Below, in pieces: positions 33,554-42,101 of a stretch of 52,383 nt of DNA. The notes under the pieces are model-generated. The model did not search any database, had not been told where the DNA came from, and saw only the letters and a program-made list of their open reading frames with translations. Made by a program: the position numbers and the translations under genes. This stretch comes from Anaerolineaceae bacterium. GTDB taxonomy: Bacteria; Chloroflexota; Anaerolineae; Aggregatilineales; Phototrophicaceae. Within the stretch, counting starts at the first letter, position 1. The number at the start of each line of letters is the position of its first letter. Location of the stretch: NCBI GenBank assembly GCA_016124855.1, contig WGMX01000069.1, forward strand, positions 1 to 52,383, written 5' to 3'.

Positions 33554-35811
33554 CACTTGTTCCCTGCTGGCATCGGCATAATTCGTACCCGCGTCAAATC
33601 CATCGAATCGTTTGCCATTCCACCGTCCGCCGTCACAATACGCAGCCGTTGAATACTGCCATCGTCGGCCTGCCAATAAATTCCGATTTCGGTTTCATAA
33701 ATCCCCGGCGGCGCATTTGGATCAACCTTTAAGTTATGCACGTCCTTGATGATTGTACCGGTTTCCCATATGGTTGTCGGCGCTTGCCAGTTGACAGGCA
33801 TCCCGTCCGAGGCAGCATATTTAGTCAGCGTGGGACGGTCAATGATGTTAGCGAAGATTTTGTAATCCTTGTCGAGCTTTTTTAATCCGCGCCAATAGAG
33901 TGTCAAATCGACACTATCACCTGCATTCGGACTCAAATCACTTAGTGAATAACCGACCAATTCGATTTGATTATCAAAATTCACCCGGATCGGATTAGGT
34001 ACTTTCAGATTTTCGGTATCGATTCGTGGCTCAAGATCGACTGTGCCGATTTTGACCGTTTCGCTGCCATCATCCAATTTCATACGTTCGCCCGTTTGCA
34101 AATTGTACCAGCCGATTTCGACATCCAATAGCATCGGTGCATAAGCCGTGTTCGGCATAATAAATGCAATCGGATTGCGCCAGGCACGACCAACTTCCAA
34201 ATCTGACGTAGCAAGTTTGCCTTGACCCGGATACACATCGCGCTGACTGATAATCACGCCGTCGGGTGTCACCAGATGCGCGAACAAACTCCAATCGGCA
34301 CTGAGAGGTTGTTCAATCAGCCAAGTTGTGGTGATAAAGACATAATCCTCAGGCATAGCGAGGCTGGTTTCCACCTCAGCCGATGCAAGCCCGATCTTGC
34401 CGCCGTTACTACTAAATGTCGCTTGTGTGTTTTGGCCGACATTGACTTGAGCAGGCAGAGCATAAACTGGCGCGATAGTTGCAAATGGTGTGATAAGACT
34501 CACAATCCCAAAGATTGCCGCCAGCCCGATAAGACTGTAGTTTTTAATGCGCTTCGGCTGCCACCACACCCATCCGACAACAATCCACAATGAGATTGAC
34601 GACAGCGCCACAAACACTAACCGCCCTTGTGATGCCGGTGTTTCGGCTGTCCAACGTAAATACGAGACAAACATCACAACAGGCCACAAAAGCGTAATAC
34701 TTGCAGGCAGCCAACGGTCAAACGACCATTTCTTTCGTATCAACATATAAACAATGAACGCTAGCGCACTGAGCAATCCCAACCCGCCGATGATATTGAA
34801 CGCTAAGTAAATGATGTCTGGCATCGGTACATTGACACCACCGAAGAAGCCCCAATAGGCTTGCGTAAAACTGTTACGTTCACTCCACAACTGTGCGGCA
34901 TTGGCGGGGATTCCTCTGCGTCCAACCATCTGTAAGAACATGACAAGTCCGGTTGGGTCGGCGTAAAGCTGCCAATTGTGCCAGTACCACCAACCCGCAA
35001 TCACGATGGTCAACCCACCAGAAATGAGTCCGCCGATGACAAGCGGCCGCCAATTTCGCAGACGAATACTCAACAAGAGCAGTCCCAAAGCGATCACTGG
35101 AATAAAAAAACCGAGGTTCAGCTTGGCAAGTAAGCCCGCGCCGGTGCAGATGCCCAACCAAACGTAGCTGCGCCAACGAGGAAGCTCGCGTGTTTTCAAC
35201 AGACGTACGACCAGCAGTGTCAACAGATTGCCCAATAAGTTGGAGAGGTTATCGTTGTTGACCGAGCCGCTGATAAACAGAAACATCGGGATGAAAGCCG
35301 TTAGTGCCGCCGCCCCCAACGCAATAGAGGGTTGTTCCGGGAAAATTTCTCGTGCGATGAGATAAGTAACAAAGACCGTTCCCAGCCCCAATCCTATCGA
35401 CAAAAAGCGGGCAAGGTGAACAGCTAAGGCTGTTCCGTGCCACGGAAAGGCTTCGGCTGCTGTCCGGTGAACCATCATATTGGCATTGCCATCAAGCCGC
35501 ACGATGCCTATATCCGCATGAGGATTAATCCGTCGAACCTGATCCATATCGGAAGTATCAATCCATCCAGTCAAGACTGCTGCCATCATGTAATACAACG
35601 GCGGTTGGCTGCCTTCCTGTCGCCATGCCGCTGGATGTGCTGGGTCTTGCGGCGGGAGTTGTAAGCCGTGATCCGCCATATACTTGACCATCGGATAATG
35701 CCACAACTCGTCTGAGGCTTCGAACAGCGGTGTAACGATGCCGTAAAGTGTTGCCAGCAGCACATAACCGGTGAGAATGGCGTACAGCCAGCGTTTCTGT
35801 ACGGAAGTCAT
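33553..35811 (-). CDS. GT-C-fold membrane glycosyltransferase-like protein (DUF2142/GT39-like)
   Basis: 752 residues. The first extracellular loop has the acidic motif FEASDELWHYPMVKYM and QPPLYYMM, as in GT-C enzymes that use polyprenyl-phosphate sugars. About 12 membrane segments lead to a C-terminal extracellular beta domain (about 480-750). It starts 1 bp after the GT4 stop and overlaps the YfhO gene start, so it is translationally coupled. The sugar and acceptor are unknown. Confidence 0.82.
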   Translation of the reverse strand: MTSVQKRWLYAILTGYVLLATLYGIVTPLFEASDELWHYPMVKYMADHGLQLPPQDPAHPAAWRQEGSQPPLYYMMAAVLTGWIDTSDMDQVRRINPHADIGIVRLDGNANMMVHRTAAEAFPWHGTALAVHLARFLSIGLGLGTVFVTYLIAREIFPEQPSIALGAAALTAFIPMFLFISGSVNNDNLSNLLGNLLTLLVVRLLKTRELPRWRSYVWLGICTGAGLLAKLNLGFFIPVIALGLLLLSIRLRNWRPLVIGGLISGGLTIVIAGWWYWHNWQLYADPTGLVMFLQMVGRRGIPANAAQLWSERNSFTQAYWGFFGGVNVPMPDIIYLAFNIIGGLGLLSALAFIVYMLIRKKWSFDRWLPASITLLWPVVMFVSYLRWTAETPASQGRLVFVALSSISLWIVVGWVWWQPKRIKNYSLIGLAAIFGIVSLITPFATIAPVYALPAQVNVGQNTQATFSSNGGKIGLASAEVETSLAMPEDYVFITTTWLIEQPLSADWSLFAHLVTPDGVIISQRDVYPGQGKLATSDLEVGRAWRNPIAFIMPNTAYAPMLLDVEIGWYNLQTGERMKLDDGSETVKIGTVDLEPRIDTENLKVPNPIRVNFDNQIELVGYSLSDLSPNAGDSVDLTLYWRGLKKLDKDYKIFANIIDRPTLTKYAASDGMPVNWQAPTTIWETGTIIKDVHNLKVDPNAPPGIYETEIGIYWQADDGSIQRLRIVTADGGMANDSMDLTRVRIMPMPAGNK

Positions 35812-35812
35812 A

Positions 35813-36952
35813 TCAGCGTGCCCGTACCTGTTCGAAGAAGTCCAGCGTTTCCTGTGTGATTTTTGACCAATCGAACTGTTTGCTCAGTTCCGAGGCTCCA
35901 AGTTGTAACCTCAGTCGTAAATCAGGTGATTGGCGTACCTCATTCAGCGCGGCAGTCAGCGCATTTTTATCACCACGCGGAATCAGCAGCATGTTTTCAC
36001 CGTTGCGGAAGGTTGGGATTTCAACGGTCGGTATCGTACTAATAATCGCACATCCGTATTGAATGGCTGCCATCAAACTCCCCCGCCGGTAAGACGCGCC
36101 ATCGGTGAAGGGCAGGGCAACCACATCACTCGCAGCCAGATAAGCCCCTACATCGGACTCGTTATCCAAATAACCGGTGGTATGGATAAAAGCTACCAGC
36201 CCCAACCGTTGAATTTGCGCTTTCAATGACTCGAAATAAGCCTCATTGGTTGGATCACCGCTGCCTAATCCCCCACCCACCAGCAGCAGCCGCACAGGTA
36301 CACGCTCTTTACGCAAATCCGCGAGGCTGTCAATTAAAATATCTAGCCCTTTGGATTGGTTAAACAAACCGAAATAAGCAATCACAAAATCATTTGGATT
36401 TGCGCCGACTTCAGTACGCCATTTTTCAACTTCGAAATCGTCGGGTAACGGCTGCCGAATATTGCTGCCGATGGGGATGAGCTTTTTATGTTCGATCTGT
36501 GTTAATCGTGCGTAATCCTCGTGGTTCGTGACGATTACACCGGCTGATTTTTGCGCCAGTTCGATGATGATTCGGCCACGCAGCCCACCCGCTTTAGGGA
36601 ATAAATACGGATGTCGTAAATCGTGAAAGGTGGTGACAACCGGCATTTTACTGAAGCGTGGCAGGAAATGTATCCATGGCGACATCTCATAAGCCGCTGT
36701 TTGGAATTGGACATTAATAACATCTGCTTGAAAATCTCGTGCCCACTGGTTAATCAGCGTTAGGCTGTCTATCCCCCATGACTTCATCCAATTCATGATG
36801 AGGATGTCGGGGTCAACGCTAGAAGCTTTTCGATCAGTAAAAATCGAAATTGCTGCGCCTTGATGTTTCATTTCGTGAGCGAGAATGTGGGTGTACGCCC
36901 CAATACCGCCCTGCATCGGCGGATATTCTCCGGTTACAATTCCGACCCGCAT
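35813..36952 (-). CDS. GT4-family glycosyltransferase
   Basis: 379 residues from the ATG at 36952, which overlaps the TGA of the GT2 gene. The GT-B fold is indicated by MRVGIVTGEYPPMQGGIGAY at the N-terminus and by FGLFNQSKGLDILIDSL and the donor-site region ALPFTDGASYRRGSLMAA. It is a cytoplasmic transferase adding a sugar to a glycan precursor; donor unknown. A longer frame to 37114 has no homology upstream of the GT-B start. Confidence 0.88.
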   Translation of the reverse strand: MRVGIVTGEYPPMQGGIGAYTHILAHEMKHQGAAISIFTDRKASSVDPDILIMNWMKSWGIDSLTLINQWARDFQADVINVQFQTAAYEMSPWIHFLPRFSKMPVVTTFHDLRHPYLFPKAGGLRGRIIIELAQKSAGVIVTNHEDYARLTQIEHKKLIPIGSNIRQPLPDDFEVEKWRTEVGANPNDFVIAYFGLFNQSKGLDILIDSLADLRKERVPVRLLLVGGGLGSGDPTNEAYFESLKAQIQRLGLVAFIHTTGYLDNESDVGAYLAASDVVALPFTDGASYRRGSLMAAIQYGCAIISTIPTVEIPTFRNGENMLLIPRGDKNALTAALNEVRQSPDLRLRLQLGASELSKQFDWSKITQETLDFFEQVRAR

Positions 36953-37881
36953 CAACTTACCTTTAACCCTGACCGTATAACCTGCCAATAGGTCTGAATG
37001 CGTTCCTGCCGCAGCGAACGCTTGTGCCCCAAGACGCTTTTGAGGCTTTCTAAGCCAATTTGCCAGAGGTAGCTTGTAAGGAGAAACAGGCGCAAAATTT
37101 GAGCAGCCATCCACCCGTGAAATTTGTGGGTGTAACGTAGTTTGCTTTCCTGAAAATAGATATGCTTACGTGCAGTAGCTTGTTCACTACTTTTGCCGCC
37201 ATGATGCACAATATCGGCGTTGCCGAAGTAAACGACGCGCCAACCAGACGTTTTAGCCCGTTTGCACCAATCCATTTCTTCGGAGTACATCACATAACCG
37301 TCATCTAATCCGCCAATTTGTGTGTACACTTCCCGCCGTGCCAGCAGTGCCGAGCCTTGTACCCAATCTACATCGGCGATTGCATCATCATTTATATCAG
37401 TCGCATAGAAGTTATCGAGTAGGCTTTTTGGCGCAAAGGGTTGCAGCCATGTGCTTTCCACAAATCCGAGGGCTAAGGTTGGAAATCTTCTGCGTGTAGA
37501 TTGGGTTGTGCCGTCGCTGTTTAGCGTATGTGGGCCGAGAATACCCACTGTCGCATGTGCGTCCATATATGCCAGCATTTTTGCCAGTGCGTCGCCGACG
37601 ATTTCCGTGTCGGGGTTCAGCAGAAATATGTAACGCCCTGTAGCTGCGGCTAAACCAATATTGTTGCACCGAGAAAATCCTAGATTCTCATTTTGTGGCA
37701 GCAGTTTCACTTGTGGAAATTGATCGCTTACCATCTGTACGCTGTTGTCGGTACTCGCTGAGTCCACAACGATGATTTCCAACGTGTACGGACCAAGCGG
37801 CGACGAATAGATGCTCTCTAAACAAGCCTTGAGCAAACTCGCTACGTTCCAGCTAACGATGATGATGGATAAATCGGTCAA
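36952..37881 (-). CDS. GT2-family glycosyltransferase
   Basis: About 309 residues with a GT-A fold: LSIIIVSWNVASLLKACLESI, the donor Asp in ILEIIVVDSAS-type sequence, LNPDTEI (metal DxD-like) and YSEEMDWCKRAKTSGW. It resembles rhamnosyltransferase-type GT2 enzymes, which fits the GDP-rhamnose genes nearby; that is an inference. Start: a TTG at 37881 is preceded by AAAGGTGG, whereas the ATG at 37914 overlaps a TATAAT box (37913-37918) and probably is not transcribed in full. It is the first gene of the glycan operon. Confidence 0.83.
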   Translation of the reverse strand: MTDLSIIIVSWNVASLLKACLESIYSSPLGPYTLEIIVVDSASTDNSVQMVSDQFPQVKLLPQNENLGFSRCNNIGLAAATGRYIFLLNPDTEIVGDALAKMLAYMDAHATVGILGPHTLNSDGTTQSTRRRFPTLALGFVESTWLQPFAPKSLLDNFYATDINDDAIADVDWVQGSALLARREVYTQIGGLDDGYVMYSEEMDWCKRAKTSGWRVVYFGNADIVHHGGKSSEQATARKHIYFQESKLRYTHKFHGWMAAQILRLFLLTSYLWQIGLESLKSVLGHKRSLRQERIQTYWQVIRSGLKVS

Positions 37882-37912
37882 CACGCCCACCTTTTGAAAC
37901 CGAAGCGGGCAC

Positions 37913-37918
37913 ATTATA
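37913..37918 (-). promoter_or_regulatory. -10 box of the glycan operon
   Basis: A perfect TATAAT on the minus strand, 30 nt before the preferred start of the GT2 gene. No good -35 is visible 16-18 bp upstream. Confidence 0.4.
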
Positions 37919-38011
37919 GCAGAATTTACACAGGTTCTACCTGCCGATTACACTTCGATAACATGTCGCCCTCATTATAAGCATGTGTTCAATGAGCAAA
38001 GGAAACCCGAA

Positions 38012-38770
38012 ATGAAGAAATTGATCGTTATGCTTTCAATCATTGCCGTTTTATTGTCAGCGGTCGGCATGGTTGGAGCACAAGATGCCACTCCCACACC
38101 CGTACCCGCAACTTCAACCGTTGGCGCGGGGGTATTCCCGAATAAATTGGATCGTACTGCTCTTAGACGTGCTTCCGAGCGCATCTTACTGCAAGCCACT
38201 GCCGATGCAACCAAGCTGTCAAGAGAAGATATTCTCAAGCAGCTTACTACTGGCAAGACCTTGGCTGATGTCATCACGGCAAACGGTGCGACTGTCGAAA
38301 CCGTTGTGAACGCTGCTGTCGCCACAGCCACCGACCAAATTACCACGGCGGTTAAAGCTGGTCGCTTGGGGCAGGTACAGGCCGATGCACTGATTGCCAA
38401 TTTACAAAAGGCTTATACGGCTGCTGTGAATGGTGAATTCCGTCTTCTTGCCGAAAAAGCTATTATTACAGTTGCTGTGCTGCGGCTCGCTGCCGAACAA
38501 ACCGGCATGACGGTTAAAGACATTGTAGGAGAAATCCGTTCCGGTAAATCATTAGCTGATGTGCTAAAAGAGCATGGAGTCGATGTAACGGCGTTTATGA
38601 CCAGCGCGGTTGATGCTGCTAAAAAGCGCCTTGACCAAGCCGTCACCAATGGACGCATCACACAGGACAATGCCGATAAACGTCTGCAGCAGTTTCAACA
38701 GCGATTGACTGAACGGATCAATAAAGTTGGTGGCGTAGAATCCACACCTGAAGCAACCGCTGCCGCCTAA
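38012..38770 (+). CDS. Secreted protein with two helical repeat modules
   Basis: 252 residues from the ATG at 38012 (AAAGGA 8 nt upstream). A signal peptide ends near VGAQD, then a short Thr/Pro linker. Two homologous modules of about 70 residues follow: the first with DILKQLTTGKTLADVITANG and AGRLGQVQADALIANL, the second with DIVGEIRSGKSLADVLKEHG and NGRITQDNADKRLQQF. Such modules occur in secreted proteins of several Gram-positive and Chloroflexota genomes; the function is unknown. It is monocistronic with a strong terminator, divergent from the glycan operon. Confidence 0.83.
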   Translation: MKKLIVMLSIIAVLLSAVGMVGAQDATPTPVPATSTVGAGVFPNKLDRTALRRASERILLQATADATKLSREDILKQLTTGKTLADVITANGATVETVVNAAVATATDQITTAVKAGRLGQVQADALIANLQKAYTAAVNGEFRLLAEKAIITVAVLRLAAEQTGMTVKDIVGEIRSGKSLADVLKEHGVDVTAFMTSAVDAAKKRLDQAVTNGRITQDNADKRLQQFQQRLTERINKVGGVESTPEATAAA

Positions 38771-38790
38771 CTGAGCTGATCTCTGAAACG

Positions 38791-38820
38791 AAAAGCGCTC
38801 AGATAATTGGGCGCTTTTTA
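38791..38820 (+). terminator. Terminator of the 38012 gene
   Basis: An 8-bp stem AAAAGCGC/GCGCTTTT with a 12-nt loop and a following T-rich tract, 20 nt after the stop. Confidence 0.85.
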
Positions 38821-38929
38821 TATTTTCTGTAGATTTGTAAACTCAAACCTTTTTCGCTTTACTTTTTATGAACTTCTGTTCTATAATAAGGTGTGTTTTT
38901 CTCTCAAAACCTTAACTAAAACATCTTGG

Positions 38930-38998
38930 CGGTCTCTTTTGCGTTGGCGAGCTTGGCGAATTGTTTTTCTTCTTTTCTTTGTGGCTTAGTGGTTAAAA
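38930..38998 (+). repeat. Common dispersed repeat fragment
   Basis: The sequence ends CTTTGTGGCTTAGTGGTTAA, a short repeat type seen in the intergenic DNA of many bacteria. It lies directly before element copy B. A similar fragment, in the opposite sense, flanks copy A at 2538-2570. Confidence 0.4.
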
Positions 38999-39030
38999 CG
39001 TATTGCAACCACAGCAGCGACATATGAAAA

Positions 39031-39182
39031 TTGCACAGCGGTGGCATTACGGGAGCAATCCGCTGCAAAAGTGTCATTTCAGCGGCATCCAGTGAGCCAC
39101 CCGCCGACCTAAAATGTCAATTCGGCGGTTTCTCTCGTCCTTCCCGCCAGACAATTCAGCGGGAATAATGCGAAATCTGCAA
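39031..39182 (+). repeat. 152-nt dispersed hairpin element, copy B
   Basis: Aligns with the reverse complement of 2296-2447. Visible stems: CCGCTG/CAGCGG (39060-39065 with 39080-39085), CCGCC/GGCGG (39101-39105 with 39124-39128) and TTCCCGC/GCGGGAA (39141-39147 with 39159-39165, 11-nt loop). An extra CAGCGG at 39036-39041 could pair with 39060-39065 instead, so two exclusive folds are possible. Confidence 0.7.
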
Positions 39183-39226
39183 TTTTTGTGCACATTTCGC
39201 ACATTGTGCATTAAAAAAACGAAATG

Positions 39227-40015
39227 TTATCGGGGTATCTGGAATAATCGGTAAGCATTCTCAGTAGTTGCTGTGCCGAATTCTTCTGTACTCATCAATC
39301 TGAGTTTAGCTAATCGCTCGACAATCAACGGAATATACGAAGGTTCATTGCGTTTTCCGCGATAGGGAACAGGTGTTAAAAACGGCCCATCAGTTTCCAC
39401 CAACATGCGCTCAAGTGGAACTTTCGCCGCGATATGCCGCAGTTGATCAGCATTTTTATAAGTGATCGGCCCGGTAAAACCCAGATAAAATCCCGCTGTC
39501 AGCGCCCGTTCAGCAATCGCTTCCGGTGCCGAGAACGAGTGCATCACACCCGGACGTTCCTTGATTTTAGGAGGCAAGTCTTTCACCCATTGCTCAAGAA
39601 TGCTCATCACGTCATCGCTGGCTTCGCGGTTATGGATAATCACCGGCAGTTCTAGTTTTTTTGCCAATTCTAGCTGTGCTTCGAAAGCTTTAAATTGGGT
39701 TTCTTTAGGGCTTTCTCGCCAATGATAATCCAGCCCGATTTCGCCAATGGCTACAACTTTCGGAGTGTGTGCCATCGCCTCAACCTCAGTGATCATGCCA
39801 TCATTGAAATCGGCTGTGCTGTTCGGATGAATACCAACCGCGCCGTATAGTCCCGTATTTTCTTCGGTGAGCTTTAAAACTGCGCGGCTGGTCGCCAAAT
39901 CAACTGATGGATTGATGATGGTTGTTACGCCAACGCTCGCAGCCCGTGCCAGAATCTCAGCGCGGTCTTCATCGTAGCTGTCAAAGTTAATATGGCAGTG
40001 TGTGTCTACCAGCAT
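39227..40015 (-). CDS. tatD: TatD-family metal-dependent hydrolase
   Basis: TIM-barrel DNase/deoxyribonuclease-like hydrolase, 262 residues. The motifs DTHCHINFDSYDED at the N-terminus, GEIGLDYHW near 90, HNREAS, MHSFS and ETDGPFL give the complete metal-ligand set. Its ATG (40013-40015) shares one base with the gmd TGA (TGATG); a GTG one codon earlier is also possible. Co-transcription with gmd is clear, although the functions are unrelated. Confidence 0.92.
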   Translation of the reverse strand: MLVDTHCHINFDSYDEDRAEILARAASVGVTTIINPSVDLATSRAVLKLTEENTGLYGAVGIHPNSTADFNDGMITEVEAMAHTPKVVAIGEIGLDYHWRESPKETQFKAFEAQLELAKKLELPVIIHNREASDDVMSILEQWVKDLPPKIKERPGVMHSFSAPEAIAERALTAGFYLGFTGPITYKNADQLRHIAAKVPLERMLVETDGPFLTPVPYRGKRNEPSYIPLIVERLAKLRLMSTEEFGTATTENAYRLFQIPR

Positions 40016-40995
40016 CACAATTTGTGTGCGGCTTTCAGCAGTTGAATGTCGCTTTCAACCATCATCTGTACCAACTGCTCGAAGCTAACCTGTGGCTCCC
40101 ATCCCAATGTTTGACCCGCCTTTGTCGGATCGCCGACCAGCAGATCAACCTCAGCCGGGCGCATGAAACGCTCATCCTGCACCACATATTTCTTCCAGTC
40201 CAAATCGACTGCGTTAAAAGCAATTGTTAGCAGTTTTTCAACCGAATGGGTTTGACCGGTCGCGATCACAAAATCATCCGGGCTGTCTTGCTGGAGCATC
40301 AACCACATGGCCTGCACATAATCGCCCGCGAAACCCCAATCGCGTTGTGCGTCGAGGTTGCCCATCCGCAGTTCATTTGCCAATCCGAGTTTGATCTTTG
40401 CAACGTTATAGCTGACTTTTCGGGGCGCAAATTCGAGGCCGCGACGCGGCGATTCGTGGTTAAATAAAATGCCGCTGGTGGCGTGCATCTGGTAACTTTC
40501 ACGGTAATTGACAGTGATCCAATGCCCATACACCTTTGCCACCCCATAAGGGCTGCGTGGATAAAACGGTGTAGTTTCTTTCTGAGGAACTTCCTGTACC
40601 TTACCGAACATCTCGCTGCTTGACGCTTGGTAAAAACGGATTGTAGGGTCAATCTGACGAATGGCATCCAAGATGCGGGTTACGCCCAATGCCGTCACAT
40701 CACTGGTAAAAACAGGCTGCGTCCAAGAGGTTTGCACAAAACTCTGTGCCGCTAAGTTATAGACCTCTTGAGGGCGTATCTCAGCTATGGCGCGCGTAAC
40801 ACTGGTTTGATCGAGAATATCACCTGAAATCAAGGAAATTTGATCTTGGATGTGGTGAATACGCTCGTAGTTGACGGTACTGCTGCGCCGCACAAGCCCA
40901 AACACGTCATAATCTTTTTTGAGCAAGAACTCTGCTAAATATGAACCGTCCTGTCCGGTGATGCCGGTAATAAGGGCGCGTCTTTTCATGGTCAT
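40015..40995 (-). CDS. gmd: GDP-mannose 4,6-dehydratase
   Basis: Short-chain dehydrogenase/reductase converting GDP-mannose to GDP-4-keto-6-deoxymannose. 326 residues. The NADP-binding motif TGITGQDGSYLAEFLL is near the start. LVRRSSTVNYERI, SSSEMFG and the catalytic YGVAKVYGHW follow. RRGLEFAPRKVSYNVAKI and RDWGFAGDYV are family signatures. It lies downstream of rmd and overlaps tatD. It needs GDP-mannose from ManC, encoded at 10.5 kb. Confidence 0.95.
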   Translation of the reverse strand: MTMKRRALITGITGQDGSYLAEFLLKKDYDVFGLVRRSSTVNYERIHHIQDQISLISGDILDQTSVTRAIAEIRPQEVYNLAAQSFVQTSWTQPVFTSDVTALGVTRILDAIRQIDPTIRFYQASSSEMFGKVQEVPQKETTPFYPRSPYGVAKVYGHWITVNYRESYQMHATSGILFNHESPRRGLEFAPRKVSYNVAKIKLGLANELRMGNLDAQRDWGFAGDYVQAMWLMLQQDSPDDFVIATGQTHSVEKLLTIAFNAVDLDWKKYVVQDERFMRPAEVDLLVGDPTKAGQTLGWEPQVSFEQLVQMMVESDIQLLKAAHKL

Positions 40996-41072
40996 TCATT
41001 CTCCGAATTCGGTACTGCATATGAGGAGTCAATCAGGCTCTGTTGAAGTTGCCTCCTGACTCTTTCCGATAA

Positions 41073-42035
41073 CTATTGTTGTTTGGCTTGGCGAACCCGG
41101 CCTCGCCAATCATTAAGGACATCCAGCAGGGTAGTTTCAAAGGGAATGCTAGGCTGCCAGCCGCTTAACATCTGCAACCGTGTGGTGTCACCCTGTACAA
41201 CCGGTACATCAATCGGCATCATTCGTGCCGGGGAAACACGCACTTGGATTGTGACCGTACTATACTTGAGAAGCACATCAAGTAAATACTGAATGCTGTA
41301 AGGCGTACCCGACGCGACGTTATAAACCGCTCCCGGTACTCCTTTTTCCATAATTTGTGTGTATGCGCTCACCACATCCCGCACATCGGTGAAGTCCCGT
41401 TCTGCCGCCAGATTACCAACCTCGATGACGCTTTCTTGTAAGCCTGCTTCAATCCGCGCTACCTGCACCGCGAAATCGGTTGCCACAAAGCCCTCGCTTT
41501 GTCCCGGACCAAAGTGGTTAAAGGGTCGTGCGCGCAAAATGGGCAGCTTATGACTCATGTAATATTGCAGCCCGAGCATATCCTGCGCCACTTTACTTAC
41601 GCCGTAAGGATTCGTTGGGCGCAGCGGTGCATCTTCGTTTATGGGCAACTGATCGGGGCGTACCGGGCCATAAATTTCGGCTGAACTGATAACCAACATG
41701 CGCGGTTGCAACTTCAAAGCGATACACGCTTGGATAATGTTAAGCTGACTTTTAATGTTGTTTTCCAGTGTCTCCCATGGGATCAAAAATGATTTGCGTG
41801 GCGACGACTGCGCAGCTAGATGATAGATCTGATTGGGTTCAATCTGCGCAATCAGGTCGTGAATCGCGGTGTAATTTTTGAGATCAACCAGATGATACTG
41901 TAAGCGGTCATTCCCCATTTGTGGGGGTTGGTCGATAGCTGTACCGTGAATAATTGCATCAGGGTATTGGTTACAAAGTGTGTTGAACAGGTGTCGTCCT
42001 ACAAATCCTCCGACACCTGTGATTAATATCCGCAC
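41073..42035 (-). CDS. rmd: GDP-4-dehydro-6-deoxy-D-mannose reductase (GDP-D-rhamnose forming)
   Basis: NAD(P)-dependent reductase of 320 residues. GVGGFVGRHLF is the Rossmann motif; SSAEIYGP and YGVSKVAQD give the catalytic Ser/Tyr/Lys. RARPFNHFGPGQSEGFV is characteristic of Rmd rather than of GDP-fucose synthase. The product would be GDP-D-rhamnose, an inference from family resemblance. The start codon is GTG. It is first in the rmd-gmd-tatD operon, with a promoter at 42074-42101. Confidence 0.88.
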   Translation of the reverse strand: MRILITGVGGFVGRHLFNTLCNQYPDAIIHGTAIDQPPQMGNDRLQYHLVDLKNYTAIHDLIAQIEPNQIYHLAAQSSPRKSFLIPWETLENNIKSQLNIIQACIALKLQPRMLVISSAEIYGPVRPDQLPINEDAPLRPTNPYGVSKVAQDMLGLQYYMSHKLPILRARPFNHFGPGQSEGFVATDFAVQVARIEAGLQESVIEVGNLAAERDFTDVRDVVSAYTQIMEKGVPGAVYNVASGTPYSIQYLLDVLLKYSTVTIQVRVSPARMMPIDVPVVQGDTTRLQMLSGWQPSIPFETTLLDVLNDWRGRVRQAKQQ

Positions 42036-42073
42036 CTTACAGCCTCGTTTATGTTTGCGCCCGTATCCGGTAC

Positions 42074-42101
42074 ATTATAGCCGATGGAACACCATTGACT
42101 A
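42074..42101 (-). promoter_or_regulatory. Promoter of rmd-gmd-tatD
   Basis: On the minus strand: TAGTCA (42096-42101), a 16-bp spacer, and a perfect TATAAT (42074-42079). The -35 overlaps the stop codon of the upstream lipoprotein gene. Confidence 0.5.

Larger units (their letters stand above)
38771..39226. other. 456-bp intergenic region with repeats
   Basis: It holds the terminator at 38791, an AT-rich stretch, a segment (about 38930-38998) resembling the common CTTTGTGGCTTAGTGGTTAAA-type dispersed repeat, and copy B of the 152-nt hairpin element (39031-39182). The flanking genes are convergent. No gene is supported. Confidence 0.6.

Noticed and set aside
38807..38989. Small plus-strand open frame after the terminator
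   Set aside because: It covers a common dispersed repeat and an AT-rich stretch, with no start signal; the apparent protein is low-complexity.
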